A DNA stretch of 57,711 nucleotides. It comes from Bacteroidales bacterium (GTDB lineage: Bacteria; Bacteroidota; Bacteroidia; Bacteroidales; UBA10428). The notes beneath the pieces are model-generated. The model had not been told where the DNA came from. It saw only the letters and a list, made by a program, of their open reading frames with translations, and did not search any database. Of the stretch, positions 27,356 through 36,333 are shown piece after piece. Position numbers and translations under genes: made by a program. The stretch's first letter is position 1; every line of letters starts with the position of its first letter. The stretch covers positions 1 through 57,711 of the forward strand of contig JAFGGU010000016.1 in NCBI GenBank assembly GCA_016930375.1, given 5' to 3'.

Positions 27356-28138
27356 TTAATTTACGTTTAAATAGCTCAGGATCAAAACTAAGGTACTGAT
27401 AGTGGTCAACATCAGGTTCCAGGGTATGGATTCAATGCTCCAGGTTCTGCTTTGGGTAGGAGGAACATAAATCACATCATTTTGTCTGACAAAAAACTCC
27501 TCAGTTGCCATTAAGGACTCTGATGTAAGATCAACCGGTATTTTTTTTAGCTCATTATTCTCTTCACGAAGAATATAAACTCTTTTTTTATTCCCAAATA
27601 CAGTAATATCTCCTGCCATGCTTAAAGCCTCCAGGAGCATTAGTCGGTTTTTGGTAAAAACATAATGCCCGGGCCTGGCTACCTCGCCAACAATAGAGAT
27701 CCTTTTATTTACAATTTCTATAAGAACTGTCGGTTGATTTGTATAATCAGCCAGCATAACCCTCAACTTTTCTGTAGCCTCTTCAATGGTCAGGTTGGCA
27801 ACAGGAACATATCCAAGTAAGGGGAAATTAACATAACCGGAATCGTTTACATCATAGCTGATCAAGGATACAGATACATCATTGCTGAAGTTCATCTGGC
27901 GATTCTCAGATTGCGAACTGAAAAAATTGAACTGAACATCATCAAAACTTGAAACCCTTATAAAGAGCTCATCGCCTGGTTGTATAACTTCCTTATCCAG
28001 GTTGGCAACTGGATATGCACTCGTTGCAATATTATCTCCCTGCAGGTATTCTAGTCTTTTCTGGGAGATACATCCCGTTGCAGCAAGAAGCAGCATAATG
28101 ACGAGTATACGACCTTCAGTGGCAAGAATGGTTTTCAT
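27356..28138 (-). CDS. Wza-like outer-membrane polysaccharide export lipoprotein
   Basis: 260 aa. Lipobox AATGC with Cys23. Poly_export domain (VIQPGDELFIRVSSFDDVQFNFF, GYVNFPLLGYVPVANLTIEEA) and an SLBB-type domain (ISIVGEVARPGHYVFTKNRLMLLEALSMAGDI). A C-terminal hydrophobic segment SIPWNLMLTTISTLVLILSYL follows, where Wza places its membrane-spanning helix; this short form is common in Bacteroidota. Start overlaps the epimerase stop (ATGA) and it precedes Wzc by 11 bases. Confidence 0.92.
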   Translation of the reverse strand: MKTILATEGRILVIMLLLAATGCISQKRLEYLQGDNIATSAYPVANLDKEVIQPGDELFIRVSSFDDVQFNFFSSQSENRQMNFSNDVSVSLISYDVNDSGYVNFPLLGYVPVANLTIEEATEKLRVMLADYTNQPTVLIEIVNKRISIVGEVARPGHYVFTKNRLMLLEALSMAGDITVFGNKKRVYILREENNELKKIPVDLTSESLMATEEFFVRQNDVIYVPPTQSRTWSIESIPWNLMLTTISTLVLILSYLNVN

Positions 28139-29196
28139 GGTTTAGGTGTATTATGTTTTATGTACCAACTATAGAAACTTCTTAATCCTTCCTCCACCCG
28201 CGTATCAGGAACATGACCCGTGGTTTTTGACAGTTCGCTGACATCCGCCCACGTCCTCCTCACATCCCCTGCCTGCATAGGCATGTACTCAATAATGGCC
28301 TTTTTGCCTGTGTTTTCTTCGATGGCATGGATGAAATCCATCAGCTTCACCGGCTTGCTGTTGCCGATGTTGAATATCCGGTAAGGGGCTGGAGAGGAGG
28401 AAGGATCAGGATCTTTCCCGTTCCAGTCGGGATTCCCCTTTGGCGGGATGCCGGTCAATATTTTAAAGATCCCTTCCACGATATCATCAATATAGGTGAA
28501 ATCCCGCTCCATCTCGCCGTTGTTGAAAACCTGGATGGGCTTGCCCTCCAGGATGGCTTTGGTGAATATGAACAGCGCCATGTCGGGCCGGCCCCAGGGA
28601 CCATAAACGGTGAAGAAACGAAGTCCCGTTGTCGGTAAACCATATAAATAGCTGTAAGTGTGCGCCATCAGCTCATTGCTCTTTTTGGTGGCGGCATACA
28701 GACTGATGGGATGATCAACGTTGTCCTTTTCCGAAAAGGGGATCTCTTCATTCAGTCCGTATACACTGGAACTGCTCGCATAAACCATGTGCTTGACCTG
28801 ATTATGCCTGCAGGCTTCCAGGATGTTGATGAACCCGATGATGTTGCTGTCGATATAGGCATGGGGATTGGTGATGCTGTACCGCACCCCCGCCTGGGCG
28901 GCCAGGTTGCAGACTCCTTCAAATTTCTCCTGTTTGAACAGGGTCAACAGGTTCTCCCTGTCTTCTAATTTTAATTTGATAAAACGATAAGAAGGAGATA
29001 TGCAGCTGACAACCTGTTTATTGTATTCAATTTTTTCTTGAGCAATTCCCGACTCTTTGAGACGGGCATACTTGAGATTCACATCGTAGTAATCGTTGAT
29101 GCTGTCGAGACCGATAACTTCATGGCCGGCCTGAATCAGTTTTTTTGCCAAATGAAATCCAATAAATCCTGCCGTACCGGTAAGGAATATTTTCAT
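28135..29196 (-). CDS. NAD-dependent epimerase, UDP-glucuronate 4-epimerase type
   Basis: 353 aa, extended short-chain dehydrogenase. Rossmann motif TGTAGFIGFHLAKKL, then EVIGLDSINDYYDVNLKYARL, which is characteristic of the UDP-glucuronate 4-epimerase (CapI-like) group; catalytic YASSSSVYG and Y-x3-K in YAATKKSNELMAH; RFFTVYGPWGRPDMALFIFTK. It would give UDP-galacturonate, an acidic sugar that fits with a pectate lyase-like enzyme and amidating enzymes in the same locus. First gene of the export operon with a candidate promoter 48-55 bases upstream. Confidence 0.92.
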   Translation of the reverse strand: MKIFLTGTAGFIGFHLAKKLIQAGHEVIGLDSINDYYDVNLKYARLKESGIAQEKIEYNKQVVSCISPSYRFIKLKLEDRENLLTLFKQEKFEGVCNLAAQAGVRYSITNPHAYIDSNIIGFINILEACRHNQVKHMVYASSSSVYGLNEEIPFSEKDNVDHPISLYAATKKSNELMAHTYSYLYGLPTTGLRFFTVYGPWGRPDMALFIFTKAILEGKPIQVFNNGEMERDFTYIDDIVEGIFKILTGIPPKGNPDWNGKDPDPSSSPAPYRIFNIGNSKPVKLMDFIHAIEENTGKKAIIEYMPMQAGDVRRTWADVSELSKTTGHVPDTRVEEGLRSFYSWYIKHNTPKP

Positions 29197-29243
29197 AGTT
29201 TTGGGTTACGGTTGAATGTAATCTGGGGTAATTACAATTGCTT

Positions 29244-29251
29244 CAAATGTA
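29244..29251 (-). promoter_or_regulatory. Candidate promoter of the polysaccharide export operon
   Basis: On the minus strand TACATTTG fits the TAnnTTTG box; TTTC lies 21 bases further upstream (29273-29276) at the -33 position. Predicted start about 29237, leader about 40 bases. The rest of the gap 29197-29394 is AT-rich without other clear signals. Confidence 0.5.
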
Positions 29252-29394
29252 TTACAAAATACTGTTTTTTTTGAAAACTTCTTGACCATTGTGCGGCGAT
29301 TTTTGATAAACAGTGATTTTTTTTAATCGGCCTGTCAGGGTAAAAGGGTACATTTTTTGTAGTTAAATTCGAACCTTAATTATAAACCCACATC

Positions 29395-29892
29395 ATGACA
29401 TTTTTGTTCACGGCATTATTCTCAGCCCTGCTGCAATTTCACCCGCTGCACGTATCCTTTACCAGCATTGATATCCATAAGGAGAAAGGGGAAGCAGCCC
29501 TGTCTTTTAAATTTTACACCGAGGACTTCAGCCTGCTCTTCTACCATCTCTATGAAAAGGATATACGGCCGGAAATGGACCGGGAGTTGACCGGCGATCA
29601 GGTAAAAATTTTTGATGGATACCTGAAAAGGGCGTTTATCTTGGTTTCCGGACAGGATACGGCAGACCTTTCCTATACCCGGAAGGATCAGAATGAAGAA
29701 TACATATGGTTGTACTATACAATTTCAACACTGGCTGACCTTAACAAGCCGGTATACCTGACCAACATCCTGATGCTGGACCTATATGAGGATCAGACCA
29801 ATCTGGTCATCGTTACCAACGGAAAAAATGAAAAGGGATATACCTTCGATTACAGAAACCGCCGGGAGGAAATCGATATCGGACAAGATTAA
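29395..29892 (+). CDS. DUF6702-like conserved protein
   Basis: 165 aa. A short hydrophobic N-terminus (MTFLFTALFSALLQ) is followed by FHPLHVSFTSIDIHKEKGEAALSFKFYTEDF, the signature of the DUF6702 family found in Bacteroidota, and ends in KGYTFDYRNRREEID. Function unknown. Upstream member of a three-gene run with a T9SS type B protein and a TPR protein. Confidence 0.75.
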   Translation: MTFLFTALFSALLQFHPLHVSFTSIDIHKEKGEAALSFKFYTEDFSLLFYHLYEKDIRPEMDRELTGDQVKIFDGYLKRAFILVSGQDTADLSYTRKDQNEEYIWLYYTISTLADLNKPVYLTNILMLDLYEDQTNLVIVTNGKNEKGYTFDYRNRREEIDIGQD

Positions 29893-29938
29893 TTTTTCAG
29901 GTATCATGCGTTTAACAGGAATTTATAACTTTGCAAGG

Positions 29939-32560
29939 ATGAAAAAATACGTTTCAATATTCACCGGACTGCTTCTTTGGCCTGTTATGTTGCTGGCCAC
30001 CCACAACAGGGCAGGGGAGATCACCTTCCGGCAGATATCGGGCTATACCTACGAAGTTACAGTCACTACCTTTACCTATACGCTGAGCGCGGCCAACCGC
30101 TCACAGCTTACCGTGGAATGGGGCGACAATACATCTTCGGTTGTTGGACTCGACAGCAGGATTGAACTGCCCAATTACTATTTTTATAATACGTATACCG
30201 CTACCCATACCTTCCCGGGCCCCGGCATATACCAGATCATTATGCAGGACCCTAACCGGAATTACGGTATAAAAAATATCCCGAATTCCGTGGATGTCAT
30301 CTTTTCGATCAAGACAACGTTGATCATCAGCCCGGAGATCGGAAACAACAGCACTCCCCGGCTGCTCAATTACCCGATTGACAAGGCTGCAAGGGGACAC
30401 ATTTTCATTCATAACCCGGCTGCTTTTGATCCGGATGGAGACAGCCTTTCCTATAAATTAGCCATTTGTACAGAACAGGACGGGAAAATCATTGAGAATT
30501 ATGTTCTCCCCGCATACAGCGATACTTTGTACGTGGATCCCGTGACGGGCGACCTGGTGTGGAATACGCCCGCGGATACCGGGAAGTACAATGTGGCCAT
30601 GAATATCGAGGAATGGAGAAAAGGTGTGAAAATCGGGAACATCACACGGGATATGCAGATCGATGTGTATGAATCCGATAACAACCCGCCGGTGAATCCA
30701 CCGCTGACCGACATCTGCGTGACCGCAGGTACCCTTGTTGAGTTCCAGGTGACCACTACGGATGCGGATAATGATTCCATCATACTGACGATGTTCGGAG
30801 GGCCTTTTGCCGTTGGCTCTTCTCCGGCTACTTTTACCCGCTTGGCATCGGGGAAAGGATTCGCTACCTATAACTTCCGCTGGCAGACTACCTGCGATCA
30901 TATCCGCAAACAACCTTACCAGGTAACCCTGAAGGCCGAAGATGTCAATGTTGATATCAGCCTGGTTGACATTGATAATTTCAATATCGTTGTGCTGGCC
31001 CCGGGTCCGGAAAACCTGCAGGCGACAGCCACCAGCACCGAGATCGATTTGACCTGGGATCAGAGCGACTGCGGCGCAGTGGCAGGTTATCATATTTACA
31101 GGCGTGAAGGCAGTTACGGGTTTGATCCCGATAGTTGCGAGAACGGGGTACCCGCATATACAGGCTTTGTGAAAATAGGAAGCACGATGGGGAAAACCAG
31201 CACTTTCTATGCGGATGACAATAACGGAGAGGGACTTGTTCAGGGGATTTCTTACTGTTATATGGTCACTGCGTATTATCCCGACGGGAGTGAGAGCTTT
31301 GTCTCCAATGAAGCCTGTAATTCCCTGGTACCGGGTTTCCCGGCCATTCTGAATGTCAGCGTTACGAATGTGAATGCAACCACCGGAAGCATTTACCTGG
31401 CCTGGGCAAAACCACGCAATTTTGACGCGGGCTCGGCCCCGGGTCCCTATGTGTTCAGAATATACAGGACGGAGACCATGGATCCCGATGATTTTGTTTT
31501 GATCGATTCCGTGCTTACGGCTGACCTGAACGATACCACCTACATTGATTCACCGCTGAATACAGTCATGTTCCCTTATCTTTACCGGGTGACCATGATC
31601 AACAATACCCCTGGTAACCGGTTTGAAATGCGCCCGGGAGAAAGCGAGATCGCCTCATCGCTTTACATTGAGATTACGCCCGACGATAACCAGCTCAGGC
31701 TGGATATCCGCAAGAAAGCGCCCTGGATCAACGACCGGTACGTGATATACAGGCAGAACGCCAGTATGGGTTTCGATTCCATCGACACTTCGGAAGACAA
31801 TATATACATCGACAGCGGCCTGATGAACGGCGTAACCTATTGTTACCAGGTGAAGAGTATCGGATGGAGACCCATCGAAGGTGTTATCTTTGACAATGCC
31901 AACCTGTCGCATGTGAACTGCGGAACCCCGGCTGATATTACACCACCCTGTCCGCCCTCGCTGACTGTTGATTCCCGTTGCGACAGTTCCATGAACATCC
32001 TTACCTGGACCAATCCGAATAATACCTGTGCTGATGATGTGATCCGGTATAACATCTACTATGCACCCGACATCGCCTCACCCCTTGATTCACTCACCAG
32101 TGTATCACCCGATACGGATACGGTGTATTACCATAAGTTCGCCGAAGGCATAACACTCGCCGGCTGTTATGCAGTTACCGCTATTGATTCTTTCGGGAAT
32201 GAAAGCGCATACTCAGCCAGGATATGTGTGGATGACTGTCCTTTATACGAACTTCCCAATGTATTCACGCCCAATGGCGACGGGGTAAATGACATTTATT
32301 ATTCGAGTAACCTGAACAACGTGGTTGACAAGGTGGATATGAAAATATTCAACCGGTACGGACAGCTGGTGTATGAAACGGATGACCCGGCCATATCCTG
32401 GGAAGGAAAATACCGGAATTCGGACAACAGGGTCGCCTCCGGAGTATATTATTACATATGTGATGTTTATGAGCCGCGTATCAGCGGCATTGAGATCAGA
32501 ACGCTTGTCGGATTTATTCATGTTTATGCCGAAGGATATGCAGGAGAAACTACAAAATAA
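29939..32560 (+). CDS. Secreted fn3-containing protein with T9SS type B (CHU_C) sorting domain
   Basis: About 873 aa from the ATG at 29939 (MKKYVSIFTGLLLWPVMLLA, a clean signal peptide ending ATHNRAGEI); upstream in-frame ATGs at 29786 and 29906 would overlap the previous gene or place charged residues before the signal. The first 110 mature residues (THNRAGEITFRQISGYTYEV) are typical of large Bacteroidota surface proteins; several fibronectin type III-like domains follow (ENLQATATSTEIDLTW, GVTYCYQVKS). The end, LPNVFTPNGDGVNDIYY ... VASGVYYYICDVYEP, is the CHU_C / type B sorting domain used for T9SS export, usually together with PorP/SprF partners. Exact role unknown; adhesion or gliding-type surface function is likely. 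An eight-base TAACTTTG box lies directly before the ATG (29925-29932). Confidence 0.85.
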   Translation: MKKYVSIFTGLLLWPVMLLATHNRAGEITFRQISGYTYEVTVTTFTYTLSAANRSQLTVEWGDNTSSVVGLDSRIELPNYYFYNTYTATHTFPGPGIYQIIMQDPNRNYGIKNIPNSVDVIFSIKTTLIISPEIGNNSTPRLLNYPIDKAARGHIFIHNPAAFDPDGDSLSYKLAICTEQDGKIIENYVLPAYSDTLYVDPVTGDLVWNTPADTGKYNVAMNIEEWRKGVKIGNITRDMQIDVYESDNNPPVNPPLTDICVTAGTLVEFQVTTTDADNDSIILTMFGGPFAVGSSPATFTRLASGKGFATYNFRWQTTCDHIRKQPYQVTLKAEDVNVDISLVDIDNFNIVVLAPGPENLQATATSTEIDLTWDQSDCGAVAGYHIYRREGSYGFDPDSCENGVPAYTGFVKIGSTMGKTSTFYADDNNGEGLVQGISYCYMVTAYYPDGSESFVSNEACNSLVPGFPAILNVSVTNVNATTGSIYLAWAKPRNFDAGSAPGPYVFRIYRTETMDPDDFVLIDSVLTADLNDTTYIDSPLNTVMFPYLYRVTMINNTPGNRFEMRPGESEIASSLYIEITPDDNQLRLDIRKKAPWINDRYVIYRQNASMGFDSIDTSEDNIYIDSGLMNGVTYCYQVKSIGWRPIEGVIFDNANLSHVNCGTPADITPPCPPSLTVDSRCDSSMNILTWTNPNNTCADDVIRYNIYYAPDIASPLDSLTSVSPDTDTVYYHKFAEGITLAGCYAVTAIDSFGNESAYSARICVDDCPLYELPNVFTPNGDGVNDIYYSSNLNNVVDKVDMKIFNRYGQLVYETDDPAISWEGKYRNSDNRVASGVYYYICDVYEPRISGIEIRTLVGFIHVYAEGYAGETTK

Positions 32561-33770
32561 AAGCAAAATACTGGCACTAGCCCTGTTGGTAGCATTGATC
32601 GCGGTCAGTAATCAGGCATTCCCGCAAGTGCCTGATGAAAATTACATGGCCGGAAGCGCCGGTCTCATCAGAGGGGATTACCGCCAGGCCGTGGAAGACT
32701 TTTCCTATGCCATCACGCGTAACAATGCGGATGAACAGCTCTTTATCAAAAGAGGTGAAGCGCATCTGAAACTGAAGGATTTTGACCGTGCACTCGAGGA
32801 TTTTGAAGAGGCCAATGTAATTTACCCGGGTATGGCGGATATCTGGCTGGCCCGTTCTTATGCCCTTGCCGGGAACAAGGAAAAGGCGATCACTTTTTTA
32901 ACCGGTCATCTGAAATCGGAATTCCGGTTGCCCGAAGACAGCATCAAAAAAGACCATGCCTTTGATGAGCTGCAAACATCCCCGGAATGGCATGCAATAT
33001 GGCAGAATGAATGGTACAGTGACGAGGAAAAAGTGGAAGCCGAGATGATTTATTACAGCAAAAAGAAGCTGTTTGACGAGGCAGGTTCGCTACTTGCGGG
33101 GGAACTATCGAAAAATCCAAACAGCAAAGTCCTTTTTTCGGTCAAAGGGAAATTGGCGTATGAGCAGGGCAATTATGCGGCAGCCATTGCTGACTATACC
33201 TCAGCGCTGAACCTCGATAAAAACCTGGTTTCGGTTTATGCAAACCGGGGTATGGCTTATCTGAAGGCTGGAAAATTCAGGGATGCCGTGAATGATTTCA
33301 ACAGAGCCCTGAAAGCGGATCCTGTCGATTTCGGAACCTATCTGCATCGGGCCGCGGCTTACGCGGGAAACCGGATGTGGGATCCGGCCATCAGGGATCT
33401 GCAACTTTACCTGAAGTATTTTAATGACGATCAGGAAGTCCTTCACCGTTGTGGCGAGTATTATTATGAAGCAGAAGATTATATCAATGCCCTGAAGTAT
33501 TTTAACCTGAATCTCCGGGATGATCCCAATAACAGTTTGTATTACAAATCAAGAGGAAAGACTTACCTGAAGACTTCTACCTATCGCTATGCCTTGAGTG
33601 ACCTGTCCATGTCGCTCGATCTCAATCCCGAGGACGCTGAAACATGGATGTACATGGGACTGGCCAAGATCCGGTCCGGGGAAAAGGAAAAAGGCTGCTC
33701 CGACCTGCAAAGGGCGCAGCGGATGGGGAATGCAGAGGCGGTACGCTACGTGCTTGAGAATTGCAAGTAG
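32538..33770 (+). CDS. Secreted TPR-repeat protein
   Basis: About 410 aa from the ATG at 32538, which gives MQEKLQNKSKILALALLVALIAVSNQAFPQ, a good signal peptide; ATG 32526 adds four residues and ATG 32373 lies deep inside the previous gene. At least eight tetratricopeptide repeats follow (ADIWLARSYALAGNKEKAI, LVSVYANRGMAYLKAGKFRDAV, NSLYYKSRGKTYLKTSTYRYAL, AETWMYMGLAKIRSGEKEKGC). Such proteins act as periplasmic scaffolds. It overlaps the T9SS type B gene by 23 bases, so the two are translationally coupled and probably work together in secretion or surface assembly. Confidence 0.85.
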   Translation: MQEKLQNKSKILALALLVALIAVSNQAFPQVPDENYMAGSAGLIRGDYRQAVEDFSYAITRNNADEQLFIKRGEAHLKLKDFDRALEDFEEANVIYPGMADIWLARSYALAGNKEKAITFLTGHLKSEFRLPEDSIKKDHAFDELQTSPEWHAIWQNEWYSDEEKVEAEMIYYSKKKLFDEAGSLLAGELSKNPNSKVLFSVKGKLAYEQGNYAAAIADYTSALNLDKNLVSVYANRGMAYLKAGKFRDAVNDFNRALKADPVDFGTYLHRAAAYAGNRMWDPAIRDLQLYLKYFNDDQEVLHRCGEYYYEAEDYINALKYFNLNLRDDPNNSLYYKSRGKTYLKTSTYRYALSDLSMSLDLNPEDAETWMYMGLAKIRSGEKEKGCSDLQRAQRMGNAEAVRYVLENCK

Positions 33771-33782
33771 TGTTGTCTCCCG

Positions 33783-34559
33783 CTACCTAATATTTTTTCT
33801 CAACTCATTCAAAAACTGCCTCATCCTCGTCGTATCCTTTGCTTTAATGATCTCACGGAGGTATTCCAGCTTGTCGCTGATCTTTTCGAGCTGCTCCAGG
33901 GTAAACGGACTGAACAGGATCTCCGAAAGGAGAAAGTCATCCTCTGATAACAGCAAACCCTTCGCGATCTCGTGATGTTTCCGGAAAGTAGTGCCGGGAG
34001 CTTCCTGCTTTTTCATGCAGGCTGCGAAAACCATGGTGGAAGCGAAGGGAATCGACAGTGAATAGGCAATGGTCTGGTCGTGTTCGGCAAATGAATATTC
34101 GAAAATGTTGAGATTGTAGGATTCAAAGAAGTTCCTGAAAAAGGCCTTTCCCTCCTCGTCGGATTCACGGATGATAATGGCGCTGTGACCTGTGAGGTCC
34201 TTCAGGTTGGCGAAAGTGGGGCCGAACATCGGGTGGGTGGAAACAAACCGGCGTCCTGCTTCGGGATAGAACTTTTGCAATCCGTTTTTTACCGAAGTGA
34301 TATCGGCCAGGATGCAGTTCTCATTCAGATAAGGCAGCACTTCCCGGAATACGGGCACCGTTCTTTCAAGATTCACCGCATTGATCACCATATCGGGGTC
34401 AAAATCCCGTATCTCTTCAAATGAAGTAAGTTTCAGGGTGTTGAAAAAGTACCGGAGCCGTGTCAGGTCATTGTCAAAAGCAGCCACTTCGTAATCGAGG
34501 CAAAGCGATTCAATCAGCCATGAGCCCATTTTTCCGGCGCCGAGAATCAGAATTTTCAT
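33783..34559 (-). CDS. tyrA: Prephenate dehydrogenase
   Basis: 258 aa. N-terminal NAD-binding motif ILILGAGKMGSWLIES, then STHPMFGPTF, the conserved SxHPMxGP prephenate site, and a C-terminal helical part with the FAEHDQTIAYSLSIPFAS His. It converts prephenate to 4-hydroxyphenylpyruvate for tyrosine. The length is usual for the short Bacteroidota form without an ACT domain. Last gene of the aromatic operon; the gap to aroC (137 bases) contains REP-like palindromes and an octamer array. Its 3' end faces the TPR gene 12 bases away. Confidence 0.9.
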   Translation of the reverse strand: MKILILGAGKMGSWLIESLCLDYEVAAFDNDLTRLRYFFNTLKLTSFEEIRDFDPDMVINAVNLERTVPVFREVLPYLNENCILADITSVKNGLQKFYPEAGRRFVSTHPMFGPTFANLKDLTGHSAIIIRESDEEGKAFFRNFFESYNLNIFEYSFAEHDQTIAYSLSIPFASTMVFAACMKKQEAPGTTFRKHHEIAKGLLLSEDDFLLSEILFSPFTLEQLEKISDKLEYLREIIKAKDTTRMRQFLNELRKNIR

Positions 34560-34578
34560 GTGGTATATTTAAATATAT

Positions 34579-34633
34579 GGGCTAAAGCCCAATCATTGTT
34601 TTTCTGTCAATAGCCCCAGGCTTAAGCCTGGGG
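34579..34633. repeat. Two REP-like perfect palindromes between aroC and tyrA
   Basis: GGGCTAAAGCCC at 34579-34590 and a 20-base perfect palindrome CCCCAGGCTTAAGCCTGGGG at 34614-34633. Both give hairpins in either transcript. They could attenuate or stabilise the mRNA between aroC and tyrA; no T-run follows, so they are not typical terminators. Confidence 0.7.
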
Positions 34634-34650
34634 TTAGTGAATATCGTATA

Positions 34651-34708
34651 ACCTAATCACCTAATCACCTAATCACCTAATCACCTAATCACCTAATCAC
34701 TTAATCAC
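34651..34708. repeat. CACCTAAT octamer array overlapping the aroC stop
   Basis: About seven copies of an 8-base unit (CACCTAAT on the plus strand). The aroC stop codon TGA (34699-34697) and the codons for its last residues lie in the array. Confidence 0.85.
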
Positions 34709-35689
34709 CCTCCCTATCATCTGCGCCTGCATCATCATATCCGCCAGCACTATTGCCGTTGCAGCCTCAATGATTACGGGGATGCGAAGTGCAATGCACG
34801 TATCATGCCGTCCTTCAATTTCCAGGTCCACCATCTCACCGGTTTTCAGGTTCATGGTATGTTGTTTCTGATGGGTGCTGGAGGTGGGTTTGACAGCTAC
34901 CCTGAACACCAGATCATTCCCGTTGCTGATACCTCCGTTGATGCCACCGGCGTTATTGGTGCCGGTGCGGCCATCCACAGACTCGAATTTGTCATTGTGT
35001 TCGCTGCCCCACATTCCGGCAGCGGCAAAACCCGATCCGAATTCAATTCCCTTGATGGCCGGGATGGAAAAAATCATGTGACTGATCACCGATTCGAGGG
35101 AACCGAAGAAGGGTTCACCCAACCCGGCAGGCATTCCGGAAACCGCACATTGGATGATGCCGCCGATGGAATCCTGTTTTTCAATGGCTTTGTCAATGGC
35201 TTTCTGGATGTTACTGTTGCCTCCCACCTCGAGGATTTCGGAATCCACGGCGACAGGTGCGATCAGTTTTTTGGCGATCACACCGGCAGCCACTATTCCC
35301 AGCGTTAACCGGCCCGAAAAGTGACCACCTCCGCGATAGTCCTGGAATCCCCCGAATTTTTTCATGGCGGTGAAATCCGCATGACCCGGTCGGGGTATAT
35401 CCCGCAACAGGGAATAATCGCGTGATCTTGTGTTTGTATTCTCAAACAGTATGGTAATGGGAGCTCCCGTGGTGTGGTCATCAAAAACACCGCTGATGAT
35501 CCTGGGCAGGTCAGCTTCCTTGCGGGGAGTTGTCCCTTTTGCCCCGCTGCGCCGGCGGTTGAGTTCCGCAACAAAGTCCTCGAACTTCAGGGGCAGTCCG
35601 GCCGGGCAGTTGTCGATCACAATGCCCACATGGCTGCCGTGAGACTCGCCGAATATGCTGATCCTGAATAGTTTTCCAAAGGTATTCAT
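34697..35689 (-). CDS. aroC: Chorismate synthase
   Basis: 330 aa. N-terminal FRISIFGESHGSHVGIVIDNCPAGLPL, RPGHADFTAMKKFGGFQDYRGGGHFSGRLT and the late RHDTCIALRIPVIIEA are signature regions of chorismate synthase, which makes chorismate from EPSP with reduced FMN. Slightly shorter than many homologues because the C-terminus ends in a repeat-encoded GRVIK. Follows aroD after 5 bases. Confidence 0.96.
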   Translation of the reverse strand: MNTFGKLFRISIFGESHGSHVGIVIDNCPAGLPLKFEDFVAELNRRRSGAKGTTPRKEADLPRIISGVFDDHTTGAPITILFENTNTRSRDYSLLRDIPRPGHADFTAMKKFGGFQDYRGGGHFSGRLTLGIVAAGVIAKKLIAPVAVDSEILEVGGNSNIQKAIDKAIEKQDSIGGIIQCAVSGMPAGLGEPFFGSLESVISHMIFSIPAIKGIEFGSGFAAAGMWGSEHNDKFESVDGRTGTNNAGGINGGISNGNDLVFRVAVKPTSSTHQKQHTMNLKTGEMVDLEIEGRHDTCIALRIPVIIEAATAIVLADMMMQAQMIGRVIK

Positions 35690-35694
35690 GGCTG

Positions 35695-36333
35695 TCAGAT
35701 TTGCTGGATTTCCAGGATGAATTGGCTCAGTTTCTCATAGCTTATCTGTCCGGGTGCTGTAGCCTCACTTTCGCTGAGTGAGGCATAGGTGAACTCAGCG
35801 CCCATAAATGGCGCCACGATCCTGCTAATCCTGCCCAGATCTCCCATCCCGATAGCCACCAAACGACCCGGAGCTTTGTAGAGTGAGAGGATTTTGGAAT
35901 TATCGCGGTTCACATTCACATGGGTAGCTATTTTTGCCAGGTCGGCACCCTGCGCGTAACAACTGCGGACAATTTCCTCGAGTTCCTCCAAATCGGGGGT
36001 TTTGTCATAATTGTGGTAGGAGATGATCACATCACACTGATGCTTGTGGGCGAAGTCGATCAGGTCATTCTTGTATTCAGGCGAAGCCTCATATTCGATA
36101 TCCACATAAGTCGCTCCCGATTCGATGGCTTTTTTCAGCATTTCAAAGCGCTCTTCCTGCCTTATTTTGCAGGGTCTGCAGGTAGCGATGGTTTTTTTCC
36201 GGAGTGAAAATACCCGCTGGATCTCCTCATTGCTGTATTCGGTCAGATCAAGCCGGATTTCGGCCATTTCGACCCTTTCGAGGGACGCAAGGCACTTTTC
36301 AACATCTTTTTCAGCAATGCTGGCGCAAATCAT
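35695..36333 (-). CDS. aroD: Type I 3-dehydroquinate dehydratase
   Basis: 212 aa, TIM-barrel. AEIRLDLTEYS, YVDIEYEASPEYK, IISYHNYDKTP (catalytic His) and GADLAKIATHVN (Schiff-base Lys) are the type I signatures, ending in the ATAPGQISYEKL motif. It dehydrates 3-dehydroquinate to 3-dehydroshikimate. Start overlaps the aroB stop by 4 bases. Confidence 0.94.
   Translation of the reverse strand: MICASIAEKDVEKCLASLERVEMAEIRLDLTEYSNEEIQRVFSLRKKTIATCRPCKIRQEERFEMLKKAIESGATYVDIEYEASPEYKNDLIDFAHKHQCDVIISYHNYDKTPDLEELEEIVRSCYAQGADLAKIATHVNVNRDNSKILSLYKAPGRLVAIGMGDLGRISRIVAPFMGAEFTYASLSESEATAPGQISYEKLSQFILEIQQI

Noticed and set aside
30458..31093. 211-residue minus-strand frame
   Set aside because: Complement of the T9SS type B fn3 protein; no start signal or domain.
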